Origin: Bacillota bacterium
Lineage (GTDB): Bacteria; Bacillota; Clostridia; Lachnospirales; Lachnospiraceae
Reading direction: 5' to 3'
Length of the DNA stretch: 64,000 nucleotides
Assembly (NCBI GenBank): GCA_023409535.1
Contig: JAEYGZ010000013.1
Coordinates: 124,001 to 188,000 of the forward strand
Position 1 is the first letter of the stretch. Each line of letters opens with the position of its first letter. The notes under the pieces were generated by a model. That model made no database searches. It saw only the letters and a list, made by a program, of their open reading frames with translations, and had not been told where the DNA came from. Below, piece by piece: positions 16,618-25,892 of the stretch. A program made the translations under genes and the position numbers.

Positions 16618-16992
16618 ATGATTACGGAGAAGTTTCAGGAAGTATTAAAAAATGAAGGAGTAGTTACGATTGTATCCTGGTCCGCCGGAGAGCCGCATAT
16701 CGTCAACACATGGAATTCCTATCTTACCGTTACGGAGGATGGGAAGCTTCTGATACCGGCAGCAGGCATGCAGCAGACCGAAGATAATGTGAAGAAGAAT
16801 AATAAGTTAAAGCTTGCATTAGGCAGCAGGAATGTCACAGGCTTTCATAATTACCCCGGAACAGGCTTTGTTGTGGAAGGAACCGCGAAGTTTTATGAAT
16901 CAGGTGCTGAGTATGACCTGATGAAAGAAAAATTCTCCTGGATCAACAAAGCTTTAGAAATCACAATAACATCTTTAACACAGAAGATATAA
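16618..16992 (+). CDS. Pyridoxamine 5'-phosphate oxidase-fold flavin-binding protein
   Basis: The 124-residue protein has the compact split-barrel pattern of the pyridoxamine 5'-phosphate oxidase family: VVTIVSWSAGEPHIVNTWNSY at the N-terminus, KLLIPAAGMQQTEDNVKKN in the middle and GFVVEGTAKFYE near residue 80. Members bind FMN or F420; the substrate cannot be told from sequence. GGAGG lies just before the ATG and a strong terminator follows. Control by the divergent Rrf2 regulator suggests a role in redox or nitrosative stress or iron metabolism. Confidence 0.82.
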   Translation: MITEKFQEVLKNEGVVTIVSWSAGEPHIVNTWNSYLTVTEDGKLLIPAAGMQQTEDNVKKNNKLKLALGSRNVTGFHNYPGTGFVVEGTAKFYESGAEYDLMKEKFSWINKALEITITSLTQKI

Positions 16993-16995
16993 TAC

Positions 16996-17026
16996 AAAGG
17001 GGAGGCTGTTGAATTGCCTCCCCTTT
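16996..17026 (+). terminator. Factor-independent terminator
   Basis: AAAGGGGAGGC at 16996-17006 pairs perfectly with 17016-17026 around a 9-base loop; it ends in TTTACTT. It lies between the flavin-binding gene and the convergent AraC gene and can serve both directions. Confidence 0.85.
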
Positions 17027-17047
17027 ACTTGGCAATCTATATGCTTA

Positions 17048-18085
17048 TTACCTGCTTGTTTTTCGATACTCCCCCGGTAGCAGGCCGGTGCTTTTTCGAA
17101 ATAACTCCGCAAATCGGCTGGCTTTAGAGTATCCCACACTATCCGCCACCTGCCCGATACTCAATTCAGTATTCGCTAACAGATGTTCGGACTGGCTTAT
17201 GCGGCGTTGCTGAACATAAGCGGTAATGGTACATCCGTGATACTCTTTGAATGTTTTTTGCAGCTTTGTAGCGCTCATACAAGCGATTTTCACGAGCTGT
17301 TCGATGGATGTGCCCTGGGCATAATGATCGTTCAGATATAATGCAATCGTTTCTATTTGTTGTATATCCTGCGCGGAGAACCGGGGCTTGGCGTCCTTCT
17401 TTTGCCGGGATATCTTGCTCCGCTCCACAACAAGCGATACTGCCTCTGCCACCTTGCTTTCAAAAAACATCTTTGCCGCCATTCCCTCGCCGCGATAGTT
17501 ATTCACTTGGTTGAGAAGCCGGGACATTTCCGGAAAATCGGTTGTTTGGCCGACTGCCGCAAATGCGTCCTGCGGGCTGGCATACTCTCCGGGGTATTGC
17601 TTTTTGAGATAGTCCTTATAGTAGGCAGGCATAATCTCAATCCCAATAGAACGGATCGGAATTTTTTTGTGTATCAGCGCTTTGTAAGGTTGACATCCTC
17701 CTATAAAGCTCATGACGCTTCCAGCCTCCAGCCGGCGGTACGGAGAAAGCTCCTCGCCTGATATGGATTCATACTGCATGATGCCAAGGCATTCCGGCAT
17801 ATCCAATTCCAACACAAAGTCCTGATGGAAAAAGAAATTGTGGATCTTAATATCAAATAAGTCCTTCTGTCCGTAAATCCAGAAGATGCCTTCGCCAACC
17901 TTATGGGACAGCTTCCATGTCGAGCCGATTTTACAATAAGTTTGATTTCCTTCGTCCGGCAGGAAGCCTTCTTTTATGAATTTTTCTTTATAATAATTCT
18001 CAACAATATTATTCACTTGTCTGATTTCACTCCTTATGCCACGATTACACAAAACTTTACCCCAATAACGCAAATATACCTCCAA
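17048..18085 (-). CDS. AraC-family regulator of the adjacent ECF/ABC gene set
   Basis: The open frame gives up to 345 residues. The C-terminal ~100 residues are two AraC helix-turn-helix motifs (SIEQLVKIACMSATKLQKTF and LSIGQVADSVGYSKASRFAE, then STGLLPGEYRK); the N-terminal ~220 residues are an effector domain without a recognised cupin signature. The start is unresolved: the most upstream codon is a TTG whose second and third codons form a GGAGG, so a TTG at 18073 or a GTG at 18016 (AAGGAG upstream) is more likely. It diverges from the transport operon at 18207. The layout resembles AraC activators such as YbtA that respond to an imported metallophore, which is inference. Confidence 0.86.
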   Translation of the reverse strand: MEVYLRYWGKVLCNRGIRSEIRQVNNIVENYYKEKFIKEGFLPDEGNQTYCKIGSTWKLSHKVGEGIFWIYGQKDLFDIKIHNFFFHQDFVLELDMPECLGIMQYESISGEELSPYRRLEAGSVMSFIGGCQPYKALIHKKIPIRSIGIEIMPAYYKDYLKKQYPGEYASPQDAFAAVGQTTDFPEMSRLLNQVNNYRGEGMAAKMFFESKVAEAVSLVVERSKISRQKKDAKPRFSAQDIQQIETIALYLNDHYAQGTSIEQLVKIACMSATKLQKTFKEYHGCTITAYVQQRRISQSEHLLANTELSIGQVADSVGYSKASRFAELFRKSTGLLPGEYRKTSR

Positions 18086-18206
18086 AATATTGAAGGTTTA
18101 CTTTTCATGCGGTACGATTACCGTGTGGTTAGTGGCATCTAACTTATGATAGCACATCATACTGAACGCGTCAAGAAAATGGCGCGTCACAAAAGGAGGA
18201 CTCTTT

Positions 18207-18821
18207 ATGGCAACACAATCATCGTATCTCAACAAGAAAGGTTTAACGGTAAAAGATCTTGTAACAATTGGCATCTTTACCGCCTTGTTCTTTGTTTTTC
18301 AGCTAGTCGGCTCGCTGCCGTTCGCACCGAATCCCATACTCACATTCTATCAGCCCTTTGGTATCGCTCTGCTTTGCGGTCCTGTATTCCTGCTGATGGT
18401 GGCAAAAGCTCCGAAGCGCGGCACGATTTCAATTCTGGGAATTATCAATGGCATCATCTGGTTTGTACTGGGGATGCACTGGGCTATGGATTTGGGATAT
18501 GTCGTCATGGGAATTGCCGCTGATATTGCTGCAGGTGTGAAAGGATATAAAAGCGTCAAGGTGAACATTTTTGCATACGCACTGTTTTGCCTCGGGCCGG
18601 CAGGTGTATTTGTTGCATACTTTGCCGATCCTGCCGCATGGGCCGGTACGATGTTAAACAAAGGAGTCTCTCAGGAATATATCGACACAATGACATCTTC
18701 CGCGCCCTCCGGTATGCTGCCGGTTATTCTCCTTGGAACTCTGGCTCTTGCCGTTGTCAGCGGTTTGGTCGGACGCAGGCTCCTGAAAAAACAATTTGAA
18801 AAGGCTGGGATTACAGCATGA
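18207..18821 (+). CDS. ECF transporter S component, MptD/Trep_Strep family
   Basis: The 204-residue membrane protein has about six hydrophobic segments and the opening KGLTVKDLVTIGIFTALFF, followed by conserved AKAPKRGTISILGIINGI and WAMDLGYVVMGIAADI. This is the pattern of the MptD (TIGR02185) group of substrate-binding ECF components. The substrate is not established by sequence; relatives sit in similar operons tied to iron or haem uptake. AAAGGAGG precedes the ATG. The stop overlaps the T component gene by four bases. Confidence 0.82.
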   Translation: MATQSSYLNKKGLTVKDLVTIGIFTALFFVFQLVGSLPFAPNPILTFYQPFGIALLCGPVFLLMVAKAPKRGTISILGIINGIIWFVLGMHWAMDLGYVVMGIAADIAAGVKGYKSVKVNIFAYALFCLGPAGVFVAYFADPAAWAGTMLNKGVSQEYIDTMTSSAPSGMLPVILLGTLALAVVSGLVGRRLLKKQFEKAGITA

Positions 18822-19537
18822 GCCATGGGAACGTGCGCTCCGGCCTGTGGATTGACCCGCGCACAAAAATCGTGATCCTGCTCCTTTGTGTGCTGTCAGC
18901 CGCAATGGCTCCGTCACTGCTCTACGAAATGCTTTTGGTCGTGCTGGTTGCCCTGCTTGGAATTGCGTCCAAAAAGATGCGCTATTCCATTTTAGGAGCT
19001 GCCGCCTACCTGGGTATTTACTTTTTAACAATGGGAGCTTTACAACTGCATAACTCATTTCAAGTCATACTGATTGCGTTTCTGGGTCTGGTACATAAGG
19101 TTTACCCCTGCGGTATGCTGGCGGGAATCATCCTTTCCACAACAAAGGCGGGAGAATTTTTGACTGCTATGTACCGAAGCCGCATTTCCCAAAAAATTGT
19201 GATTCCGCTGGCTATTATGCTGAGGTATGTCCCTGCCATCCGGGAGGATTGGGGCTTTATCAAGGACGCCATGCGGATGCGGGATGTATCGCCCTCACTG
19301 AAAAGTTTTTTGACACGTCCGGGCATGACAATAGAGTGCATCTACGTTCCGCTGATGATGTCGGCCTCCAAGGCGGCGGATGAATTAACCATCGCTTCTG
19401 TAACCAGAGGAATCGAAAACCCGGCCCCCCGTACTTCTCTGGTACAAATTGAATTTGGTGTGGCGGACCTGATTGTGACTATCTGCTTCCTTACGATGTT
19501 TCTGATAGGGCAGATTTGCAAGGAGGCGTTCTTATGA
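18818..19537 (+). CDS. ECF transporter T component (CbiQ-like)
   Basis: The 239-residue membrane protein opens LWIDPRTKIVILLLCVLSA, the usual start of energy-coupling transmembrane subunits, and carries the coupling motif segment PLMMSASKAADELTIASVTRGIENP near residue 175, where the Ala-Arg-Gly type helix contacts the ATPases. It overlaps the S component by four bases and the ATPase gene by four bases, so the module is co-translated. Confidence 0.86.
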   Translation: MSHGNVRSGLWIDPRTKIVILLLCVLSAAMAPSLLYEMLLVVLVALLGIASKKMRYSILGAAAYLGIYFLTMGALQLHNSFQVILIAFLGLVHKVYPCGMLAGIILSTTKAGEFLTAMYRSRISQKIVIPLAIMLRYVPAIREDWGFIKDAMRMRDVSPSLKSFLTRPGMTIECIYVPLMMSASKAADELTIASVTRGIENPAPRTSLVQIEFGVADLIVTICFLTMFLIGQICKEAFL

Positions 19538-20988
19538 TTTCACTGGACCATATATCCTTTGTTTATACCGGACAGAAGCGAGGCGGATTACGGGATATCA
19601 GCCTGACCGTGCAGGATGGCGAATGTATTCTGCTCTGCGGCCGAAGCGGCTGCGGAAAAACTACCATAACCCGTCTGGTCAATGGACTGATTCCAAGATT
19701 TTATCCCGGTGAGCTGAGCGGAACCATTTTTGTAAACGGCCGCAATATTGCCGATCTGACGATGTATGAAATTGCTGAGCAGGTCGGTTCCGTATTCCAA
19801 AACCCCCGCACACAGTTTTTTAATATGGACAGCGACAGCGAGATTGCTTTTGGCCTTGAAAATCAATCCTGCCCGCCGGAGGAATTACGTCTGCGGGTAG
19901 AAAATACAGCGAAGGATTTGAACCTCCGGACCTTGCGCGGCCGATCACTCCATGAGCTGTCCGGAGGTGAAAAACAAAAGATCGCTTTTGCTTCTGTTTA
20001 TGCCATGAACCCCGACATCTATTTGCTGGATGAGCCGTCCTCCAATTTGGATATGGATTCGATTACCGATCTGAAAGAGCATTTGCGATTGATAAAAAAA
20101 CAAGGGAAGACTATTTTGATTTCTGAGCACCGCCTGTATTATCTCATGGATATAGCCGACCGTATCATCTATCTGGAGGAGGGGCGTATCGCAGGCGTCT
20201 ATACGCCGGCGCAGCTTCAGCAGCTATCACGGCAGGAGCGGGAACGCATGGGACTGCGGGCCGCGGATTTGCGTGAAGTACACCCTGCATCCGTTCCAAC
20301 GCTTCCTCCTTCGCCGCTTTTGGAGCTTCGGGATGTGACCCTGCATTATAAAAAAACCCCTGTTTTTGGAGGACTCAGCATGTCGGCGGGTCCTGGGGAA
20401 GTGATCGGTATCGTAGGCCCCAACGGAGCCGGAAAAACGACCTTCTCCAGGGCGCTTTGCGGCTTACATAAGGCTTCGCAGGGGCAATATCTCTGGATTG
20501 GGCAGCCTCAAGAAAGAAAAGCGCGTCTGAAACACTCTTACATGGTGATGCAGGACGTAAATTATCAGATGTTCGCGGAAAGTGTGGAGGAGGAGTGCTC
20601 CTTCGGCATCCGCAATCCGAACAGGAAGCTGATTGAGACCACTATAGAAAAACTGGGCTTGAGCCCTTACAAAAACAACCACCCCAACACCCTCTCCGGT
20701 GGTCAGAAACAGCGTGTGGCAATAGCGGTCAGCATGATTTGCGGGAAGGAGCTGCTGGTGTTCGATGAACCTACCAGCGGACTGGATTTTGACAGTATGG
20801 CTCAGGTGGCGGGCCTTGTGAGGGAACTGGCAGCAATGGGAAAGCTGATTTTTATCGTAACCCATGATTACGAGTTTGTCTGCACTACCTGCTCCCGTGT
20901 CCTGCATGTGGACCGCGGTGAGCAATGCGGCGATCTGCCTGTATCCTCCGACACGGAAGAACAATTAAAAAAGCTGTTTTCGGTTTAA
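19534..20988 (+). CDS. ECF transporter ATPase, two ABC domains fused
   Basis: The 484-residue protein contains two complete ABC ATPases in tandem. Domain 1 has Walker A CGRSGCGKTTITRLVNGL, signature LSGGEKQKIAFA and IYLLDEPSSNLD. Domain 2 (from about residue 255) has VGPNGAGKTTFSRAL, the ECF-type MVMQDVNYQMFAESV and LSGGQKQRVAIA with LLVFDEPTSGLD. It thus supplies both A subunits of an ECF complex. ATG 19534 is chosen, overlapping the T component stop as ATGA, with AAGGAGG at 19520-19526; the frame stays open upstream to a TTG at 19516. Confidence 0.9.
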   Translation: MISLDHISFVYTGQKRGGLRDISLTVQDGECILLCGRSGCGKTTITRLVNGLIPRFYPGELSGTIFVNGRNIADLTMYEIAEQVGSVFQNPRTQFFNMDSDSEIAFGLENQSCPPEELRLRVENTAKDLNLRTLRGRSLHELSGGEKQKIAFASVYAMNPDIYLLDEPSSNLDMDSITDLKEHLRLIKKQGKTILISEHRLYYLMDIADRIIYLEEGRIAGVYTPAQLQQLSRQERERMGLRAADLREVHPASVPTLPPSPLLELRDVTLHYKKTPVFGGLSMSAGPGEVIGIVGPNGAGKTTFSRALCGLHKASQGQYLWIGQPQERKARLKHSYMVMQDVNYQMFAESVEEECSFGIRNPNRKLIETTIEKLGLSPYKNNHPNTLSGGQKQRVAIAVSMICGKELLVFDEPTSGLDFDSMAQVAGLVRELAAMGKLIFIVTHDYEFVCTTCSRVLHVDRGEQCGDLPVSSDTEEQLKKLFSV

Positions 20989-21018
20989 CGGGACAGCTTG
21001 AAAAGGAAGGGCAATTTT

Positions 21019-22782
21019 ATGCAAAAAAAGAAAAAGCCAATCTCGCTCTTGCTTCAATGGGCGGGAAGTGAAAAATATTGGATGTATTTGGCCGTTGCAT
21101 TATCATTTATCAGCGGGCTTTGCATCATGTTTCCCTATTACGGTATCTACAGACTGATGGACGCGATTTATCATCATACCTGCACCTTGGAGTTTGTAAT
21201 CCAAAACGCAGCCCTGATCGCAGTGGCTATGGCGCTTCGTTTTGTACTGTTTGGCAGTTCGGGCGTGGCCTCTCATAAGGGCGCTTACCGCGCGCTGTTT
21301 AAGGTTCGCTGCATGGTTGCCGATCACATGGCAAAGGTTCCTCTTGGAGCATTGGACGATCGCAGTACCGGCGAAATAAAAACCGTGCTGAATGAGGATA
21401 TTGAGAAGCTGGAACTGTTTCTCGCCCACAATATACCGGAGCTGGTCTGCTATCTGGTTGGCCCCATCGCTGTTTTCATCTATCTGATGACCGTTAATGT
21501 ACCGCTGGCGCTGATCTCTTTGATTCCGCTGGTGTTGGCTGTGCTTGTCATGGGACTTATGTTTGCAGGCGCTTCCGGCATGATGGGAAGAGCCAACCGC
21601 TCTGTCGCCAACCTGAATTCGGTTATGGTTGAATACATCAGCGGCATGAAGCTCATCAAGGCCTATAACATGGGAAGTAAGTCTTTTCAGAAATTCGCTG
21701 CGGCAGTGAAAGAAGAAAACGATGTCTGGAATGAAATGTCCAGGAGGATGGGAAAATTCTATGCTGCATTTATTGTCGTGATTGAATGCGGTATGCTGAT
21801 TATCATTCCGCTTGGAGGCATGTTCTTTTTAAAAGGCTCCGTCACAGCCAGCGTCTTCCTGCTGTTTGCCTTTGTCGGCTCCATGTATCTGACAGAGATC
21901 AGACCGCTGCAGGAGCTTGCCAGCAGCTTTGCCCAGGTACTCACCGGTATTATCAAAACCGAGGAGATTTTGAGTATTCCTACCTACGGGGGCGGTGGCG
22001 ATTTTCCGGAAAAACATCAGATTGAGCTTCAAAATGTATGCTTTTCCTATGATGGAAAGACCGATGTACTAAAAGCCTGCAATCTTCAAGTCAAGGATGG
22101 AGAGCGCATGGCTCTGGTGGGTCGCTCCGGCGCGGGCAAGAGCACTGTGATTGAATTGATTTCCCGTTTCTATGATGTACAGGCGGGTGAGGTGCTGATC
22201 GGCGGCAGGAATGTGAAGGAAATCAATTATGAGACGTTGCTGCAAAATATCGCTATTGTATTTCAAAAAACCTTTTTGACCCGTGACAGCGTATTGGAAA
22301 ACATCCGAATGGGCCGTCATGCTTCCTTGGAGGAAGTGCGCGCAGCAGCAAAAGAGGCACAAATCGACAATTTTATTATGTCCCTGCCCAACGGCTATGA
22401 CACCAAGTTGGGCAGCTTCGGGACCCGCTTCTCAGGGGGAGAAAAGCAGCGCATCGCCATTGCTCGGGCCATCCTGAAGAACGCACCTATTCTAATTCTG
22501 GACGAGGCGACTTCCGCCGCTGATCCGGAGAACCAGGTGGAGATCGATAAGGCCATTCAAAACCTGTGTAAGGGTAAAACCGTAATTATTGTTGCGCACC
22601 GCCTGAGTGCCATAAAAATGTGCGACAGGATAGCGGTTGTGGAAAACCGTACCGTTACCTGCGTTGGGAACCATGAGGAAGTGCGGGCAAATAACGATTA
22701 TTACCGGCAAGCCTGGGCTGACTATAAGAAAGCCCGGAACATGACCTATCAGTTGGAAGGGAGCGGGATGTATGAAAGATAA
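21019..22782 (+). CDS. Half-size exporter-fold ABC protein, first of a pair
   Basis: The 587-residue protein has an N-terminal six-helix exporter-type membrane domain (about 20-300) and a C-terminal ATPase with VGRSGAGKSTVIELI, signature FSGGEKQRIAIARAIL and ILILDEATSAADPENQ. ATG 21019 has AAGGAAGG upstream; an upstream in-frame TTG (20998) is less likely. With the next gene it should form a heterodimer. Pairs of this type next to AraC regulators include the YbtPQ and IrtAB importers of ferric siderophores, so import is possible despite the exporter fold. Confidence 0.88.
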   Translation: MQKKKKPISLLLQWAGSEKYWMYLAVALSFISGLCIMFPYYGIYRLMDAIYHHTCTLEFVIQNAALIAVAMALRFVLFGSSGVASHKGAYRALFKVRCMVADHMAKVPLGALDDRSTGEIKTVLNEDIEKLELFLAHNIPELVCYLVGPIAVFIYLMTVNVPLALISLIPLVLAVLVMGLMFAGASGMMGRANRSVANLNSVMVEYISGMKLIKAYNMGSKSFQKFAAAVKEENDVWNEMSRRMGKFYAAFIVVIECGMLIIIPLGGMFFLKGSVTASVFLLFAFVGSMYLTEIRPLQELASSFAQVLTGIIKTEEILSIPTYGGGGDFPEKHQIELQNVCFSYDGKTDVLKACNLQVKDGERMALVGRSGAGKSTVIELISRFYDVQAGEVLIGGRNVKEINYETLLQNIAIVFQKTFLTRDSVLENIRMGRHASLEEVRAAAKEAQIDNFIMSLPNGYDTKLGSFGTRFSGGEKQRIAIARAILKNAPILILDEATSAADPENQVEIDKAIQNLCKGKTVIIVAHRLSAIKMCDRIAVVENRTVTCVGNHEEVRANNDYYRQAWADYKKARNMTYQLEGSGMYER

Positions 22783-24475
22783 CCCGATGCAAAAAAACAA
22801 AAAATTCTATCTTGGCATGGCTTTGAATGTTGTAGAGGGTTTGTTATCCGGCTGCAATTTTCTGTTTCTCTACGAAGTGATGAAGATGCTGTGGAATGGA
22901 ACTGCTGATTTGCACCGTTTGCTTCGGCTGGCAATGTTCCTTGGCGCTATTTTTGTGCTGCGGATCGTTATTTACGGCATTGGTTACACGGACAGTCAGA
23001 TTGGCGGCGCTGCCGTGAGCGCACAGGTGCGGCTGTTCCTGGGAGATAAGATCAAACGGATTCCGCTGTCTTGTTTTACCCGGGGCCAAATGGGTGATTA
23101 CATTAACATCATCACCAGCGATGTGAACAGCTATGAAAAGATTCTCACCCATACGATTGGCGATCTCATAAAGAATATTGCCTTTTCCCTCCTGATGGTT
23201 GTCTTTGTGGGCAGCATCTGGTTGCCGGGCGGCGTGATTCTATTTTGTATTGAGCTGCTGCTGATCCCTTTTCTCTGGCTGTCTTTCCGGGTAATCAGGA
23301 AATACGGTACGGAAAGGAATGCGGTCTGTGCGGAAAATGTCAGCAGTATTGTTGAGTATGTTTCCGGCATCCAGACCTTTCGGGCCTATGGCGTCGGCGG
23401 AACCAAAAACAAAACGGTTATTTCCGCAATGAAGCAATTCAGCGATATCAGTTTCAGCTACGAGGCCCACGGAATCCCCATCAATGCCGTACAATGCATC
23501 TGCCTTTGGATGGGGCTCCCCCTGATGATATGGGCGGCATCCGGCCCGATGCTGTCTGGGGAGCTCCATCCGGTTTCCTATCTGATGATCTGCATGCTGC
23601 CTATGATTTTTGCCAAGCTGTCCGATACGATCTCAAGAAACCTCATGAGCTACAAGAATCTGATGATATCTAAAAATAAGATCATGGCTATTATCAGCGA
23701 GAAGGAAGAAGCCGGCAGCATGGAGCCTTTCGTTACGCTGACCCATGAAATTGCCTTCCGGAATGTAGATTTTTCCTATGTGGCGGATGAGTCTGTCCTG
23801 CAAGCAGCATCCTTTTCCATACCGAATCAAAAGCTGACTGCCATTGTTGGTGATTCCGGCTCTGGTAAGTCCACGATCCTGAACTTGATTTCCAAGTATT
23901 ACGAGACCGATAACGGAGATATCCTCATTGGCGGAAAGCCTATTGGCAATGTAGCTGCGGAGCGTATCCTGGAGCAGATTTCTATGGTGGATCAGGAGGT
24001 ATTCTTATTTGATGATACCATTCGGGATAACATCCGCTATGCTCGTCCCGGCGCTGTGGATGCCGAGATAGAATCCGCCTGCCAGCAAGCCAACTGTGAT
24101 GGTTTCATTCGTAAAATGGAAAAAGGATATGATACCCCCGCCGGTGAGAATGGAAACCTGCTCTCCGGCGGCGAACGTCAGCGGCTTTCCATTGCACGGG
24201 CCATTTTAAAAAACAGCCCTATTCTGCTGCTGGATGAAGCTACGGCGTCCCTGGACATTGAAAATGAGCTGGCTGTCAAGGAAGCTATCACCAACCTGCT
24301 GAAAGAGAAAAAGACCGTGGTGATGATCGCACACACCTTGTCCATTGTAAAAAATGCGGATCAGATTTTAGTAGTGTCAGGCGGTAAAATTACCGAGGCC
24401 GGAACCCATGATGAACTTCTCACGAAAGGCGGCAAATATGCGGTCATGTGGCAGGCGGAACAACAGCTTTCGTGA
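22772..24475 (+). CDS. Half-size exporter-fold ABC protein, second of a pair
   Basis: The 567-residue protein again has a six-helix membrane domain (about 10-290) and an ATPase with VGDSGSGKSTILNLI, signature LLSGGERQRLSIARAIL and ILLLDEATASLDIENE. Both half-transporters keep complete nucleotide-binding motifs, so the heterodimer may have two working ATP sites. It overlaps the first half-transporter by 11 bases. The last gene of the AraC-divergent operon; the 24476-24748 interval after it holds only a weak hairpin and no gene I can support. Confidence 0.88.
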   Translation: MKDNPMQKNKKFYLGMALNVVEGLLSGCNFLFLYEVMKMLWNGTADLHRLLRLAMFLGAIFVLRIVIYGIGYTDSQIGGAAVSAQVRLFLGDKIKRIPLSCFTRGQMGDYINIITSDVNSYEKILTHTIGDLIKNIAFSLLMVVFVGSIWLPGGVILFCIELLLIPFLWLSFRVIRKYGTERNAVCAENVSSIVEYVSGIQTFRAYGVGGTKNKTVISAMKQFSDISFSYEAHGIPINAVQCICLWMGLPLMIWAASGPMLSGELHPVSYLMICMLPMIFAKLSDTISRNLMSYKNLMISKNKIMAIISEKEEAGSMEPFVTLTHEIAFRNVDFSYVADESVLQAASFSIPNQKLTAIVGDSGSGKSTILNLISKYYETDNGDILIGGKPIGNVAAERILEQISMVDQEVFLFDDTIRDNIRYARPGAVDAEIESACQQANCDGFIRKMEKGYDTPAGENGNLLSGGERQRLSIARAILKNSPILLLDEATASLDIENELAVKEAITNLLKEKKTVVMIAHTLSIVKNADQILVVSGGKITEAGTHDELLTKGGKYAVMWQAEQQLS

Positions 24476-24748
24476 GATGGGAGTAGCGTTAGATGAAATT
24501 AATTGGAACTGATGCAGGCTAAATTTTTAAAGTGGTGAGAAGACAGAAAAGAAGTTAATTCTCAAAAGAATAGGATTCTTTTTACTTATATGCTATAATA
24601 TCTGCAGATATGATACGGGCGCTGAGCATAACGAGTATATATCCCGGCACACAGTGCCGTTACCATGGGAGCCTGTGGACATGGTATAGTATAACTGGTT
24701 ACAGAAAGCATGCTATATTAACAAACAATGCAGAGAGAAGATGATGGT

Positions 24749-25516
24749 ATGAAGCGGATGCCGGCGTTATTTATTGGGCATGGATCCCCTATGAATGCAA
24801 TTGAAGAAAATCAATTTGTCAGGGAGTGGAAAGCACTGGGAAATAAAATTCCCCGGCCGGACGCAATATTATCTGTGTCAGCCCATTGGTTTACGGAGAA
24901 TACCCGGGTTACGGATTCTCAGGCTCCGGAGACGATATATGATATGTATGGTTTTCCGGAGGAGCTATACAGGATCGTATATCCCGCAAAGGGTTCGCCG
25001 CATTTTGCACATCTTACCAAAGATATGGTCGGCAGAAAGGTCACGATTGATAATTCCTGGGGTTATGATCACGGTACCTGGTCAGTTCTTCACAGAATAT
25101 ATCCGGATGCCGATATTCCGGTATTTCAGCTTAGTGTTGACAGACATGCATCTGTTCGTGAGCATTATACAATTGGGCAGGAGATTTCCGGACTCCGGGA
25201 TTTGGGCGTCTTAATTCTCGGAAGCGGTAATGTAGTTCATAACCTGGCAAGGGTGAACTGGAATATGGAGGGTGGCTATTCGTGGGCGGAAGAATTTGAT
25301 GCCTATATGAAAGAGAGTATCATTAACCGGAAGGATGAAAATGTAATCAATTATCAAAAGGCTGGAGACTCTGCATCCATGGCAGTTCCGATCCTTGACC
25401 ACTTTGCACCGTTGGCATATATATTAGGAGCATCAAAAGCAGAGGAACATGTTACCGTCTTTAATGACTCTTGTATTCTGGGTTCTCTTTCAATGACGAG
25501 CTATTTATTTGAGTAA
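24749..25516 (+). CDS. ygiD: LigB/DODA-type extradiol ring-cleavage dioxygenase family protein
   Basis: The ~255-residue protein opens MPALFIGHGSPMNAIEEN and has the SAHWFT and GSGNVVHNL segments, which carry the metal-ligand histidines of the class III extradiol dioxygenase family (4,5-DOPA dioxygenase-like, YgiD). Family members cleave catechols using oxygen, which is unexpected in a strict anaerobe, so the physiological reaction is uncertain. ATG 24749 is preferred because AGAGAAG lies upstream; ATG 24728 has no visible ribosome binding site. It appears to be a single-gene unit closed by a terminator. Confidence 0.85.
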   Translation: MKRMPALFIGHGSPMNAIEENQFVREWKALGNKIPRPDAILSVSAHWFTENTRVTDSQAPETIYDMYGFPEELYRIVYPAKGSPHFAHLTKDMVGRKVTIDNSWGYDHGTWSVLHRIYPDADIPVFQLSVDRHASVREHYTIGQEISGLRDLGVLILGSGNVVHNLARVNWNMEGGYSWAEEFDAYMKESIINRKDENVINYQKAGDSASMAVPILDHFAPLAYILGASKAEEHVTVFNDSCILGSLSMTSYLFE

Positions 25517-25612
25517 TATAAAAATCCTGACAGCTTTTTTGAGTGCCTTTGCCGTCTGGGTTGAAAAGGTATCCTAAGTTTACATAAAAATAGCTGATCA
25601 TAGCGCTGCAAA

Positions 25613-25649
25613 GAACCTGTCAATATAGTAATGCTATATCGACAGGTTC
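25613..25649 (+). terminator. Factor-independent terminator
   Basis: GAACCTGTC at 25613-25621 pairs with GACAGGTTC at 25641-25649, with an inner ATATAG/CTATAT extension, and TTCTTTTA-type T-rich sequence follows. It ends the dioxygenase-like gene. Confidence 0.8.
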
Positions 25650-25892
25650 TTTTATGGAAAATATATTTTCTGCAAACTGCTTTTACAGGTAATACCGATA
25701 TCCTGGGAGCAGATTACGCTGATATATAGTAAATTATATCAAACAGATCATGTCCGGGCGGTTATGTGCGTTTATGACAGAGAATCCCGAGCTTGGAGCT
25801 GCCGTGGTGAACGTTCAATTCTGCGGTGGGTAAGATCTCCGGTAATGTGATGCCGGCGAGGGTAAGAGTGGATGAAAGGCGAAAGGGGATAA
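25650..25892 (+). other. Gene-free spacer with a possible 27-codon remnant
   Basis: This spacer precedes the two-component operon. A short frame at 25750-25833 encodes MTENPELGAAVVNVQF near its end, which reads like protein-coding sequence but has no ribosome binding site and no continuation. It may be a gene remnant. No other structure was recognised. Confidence 0.2.
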
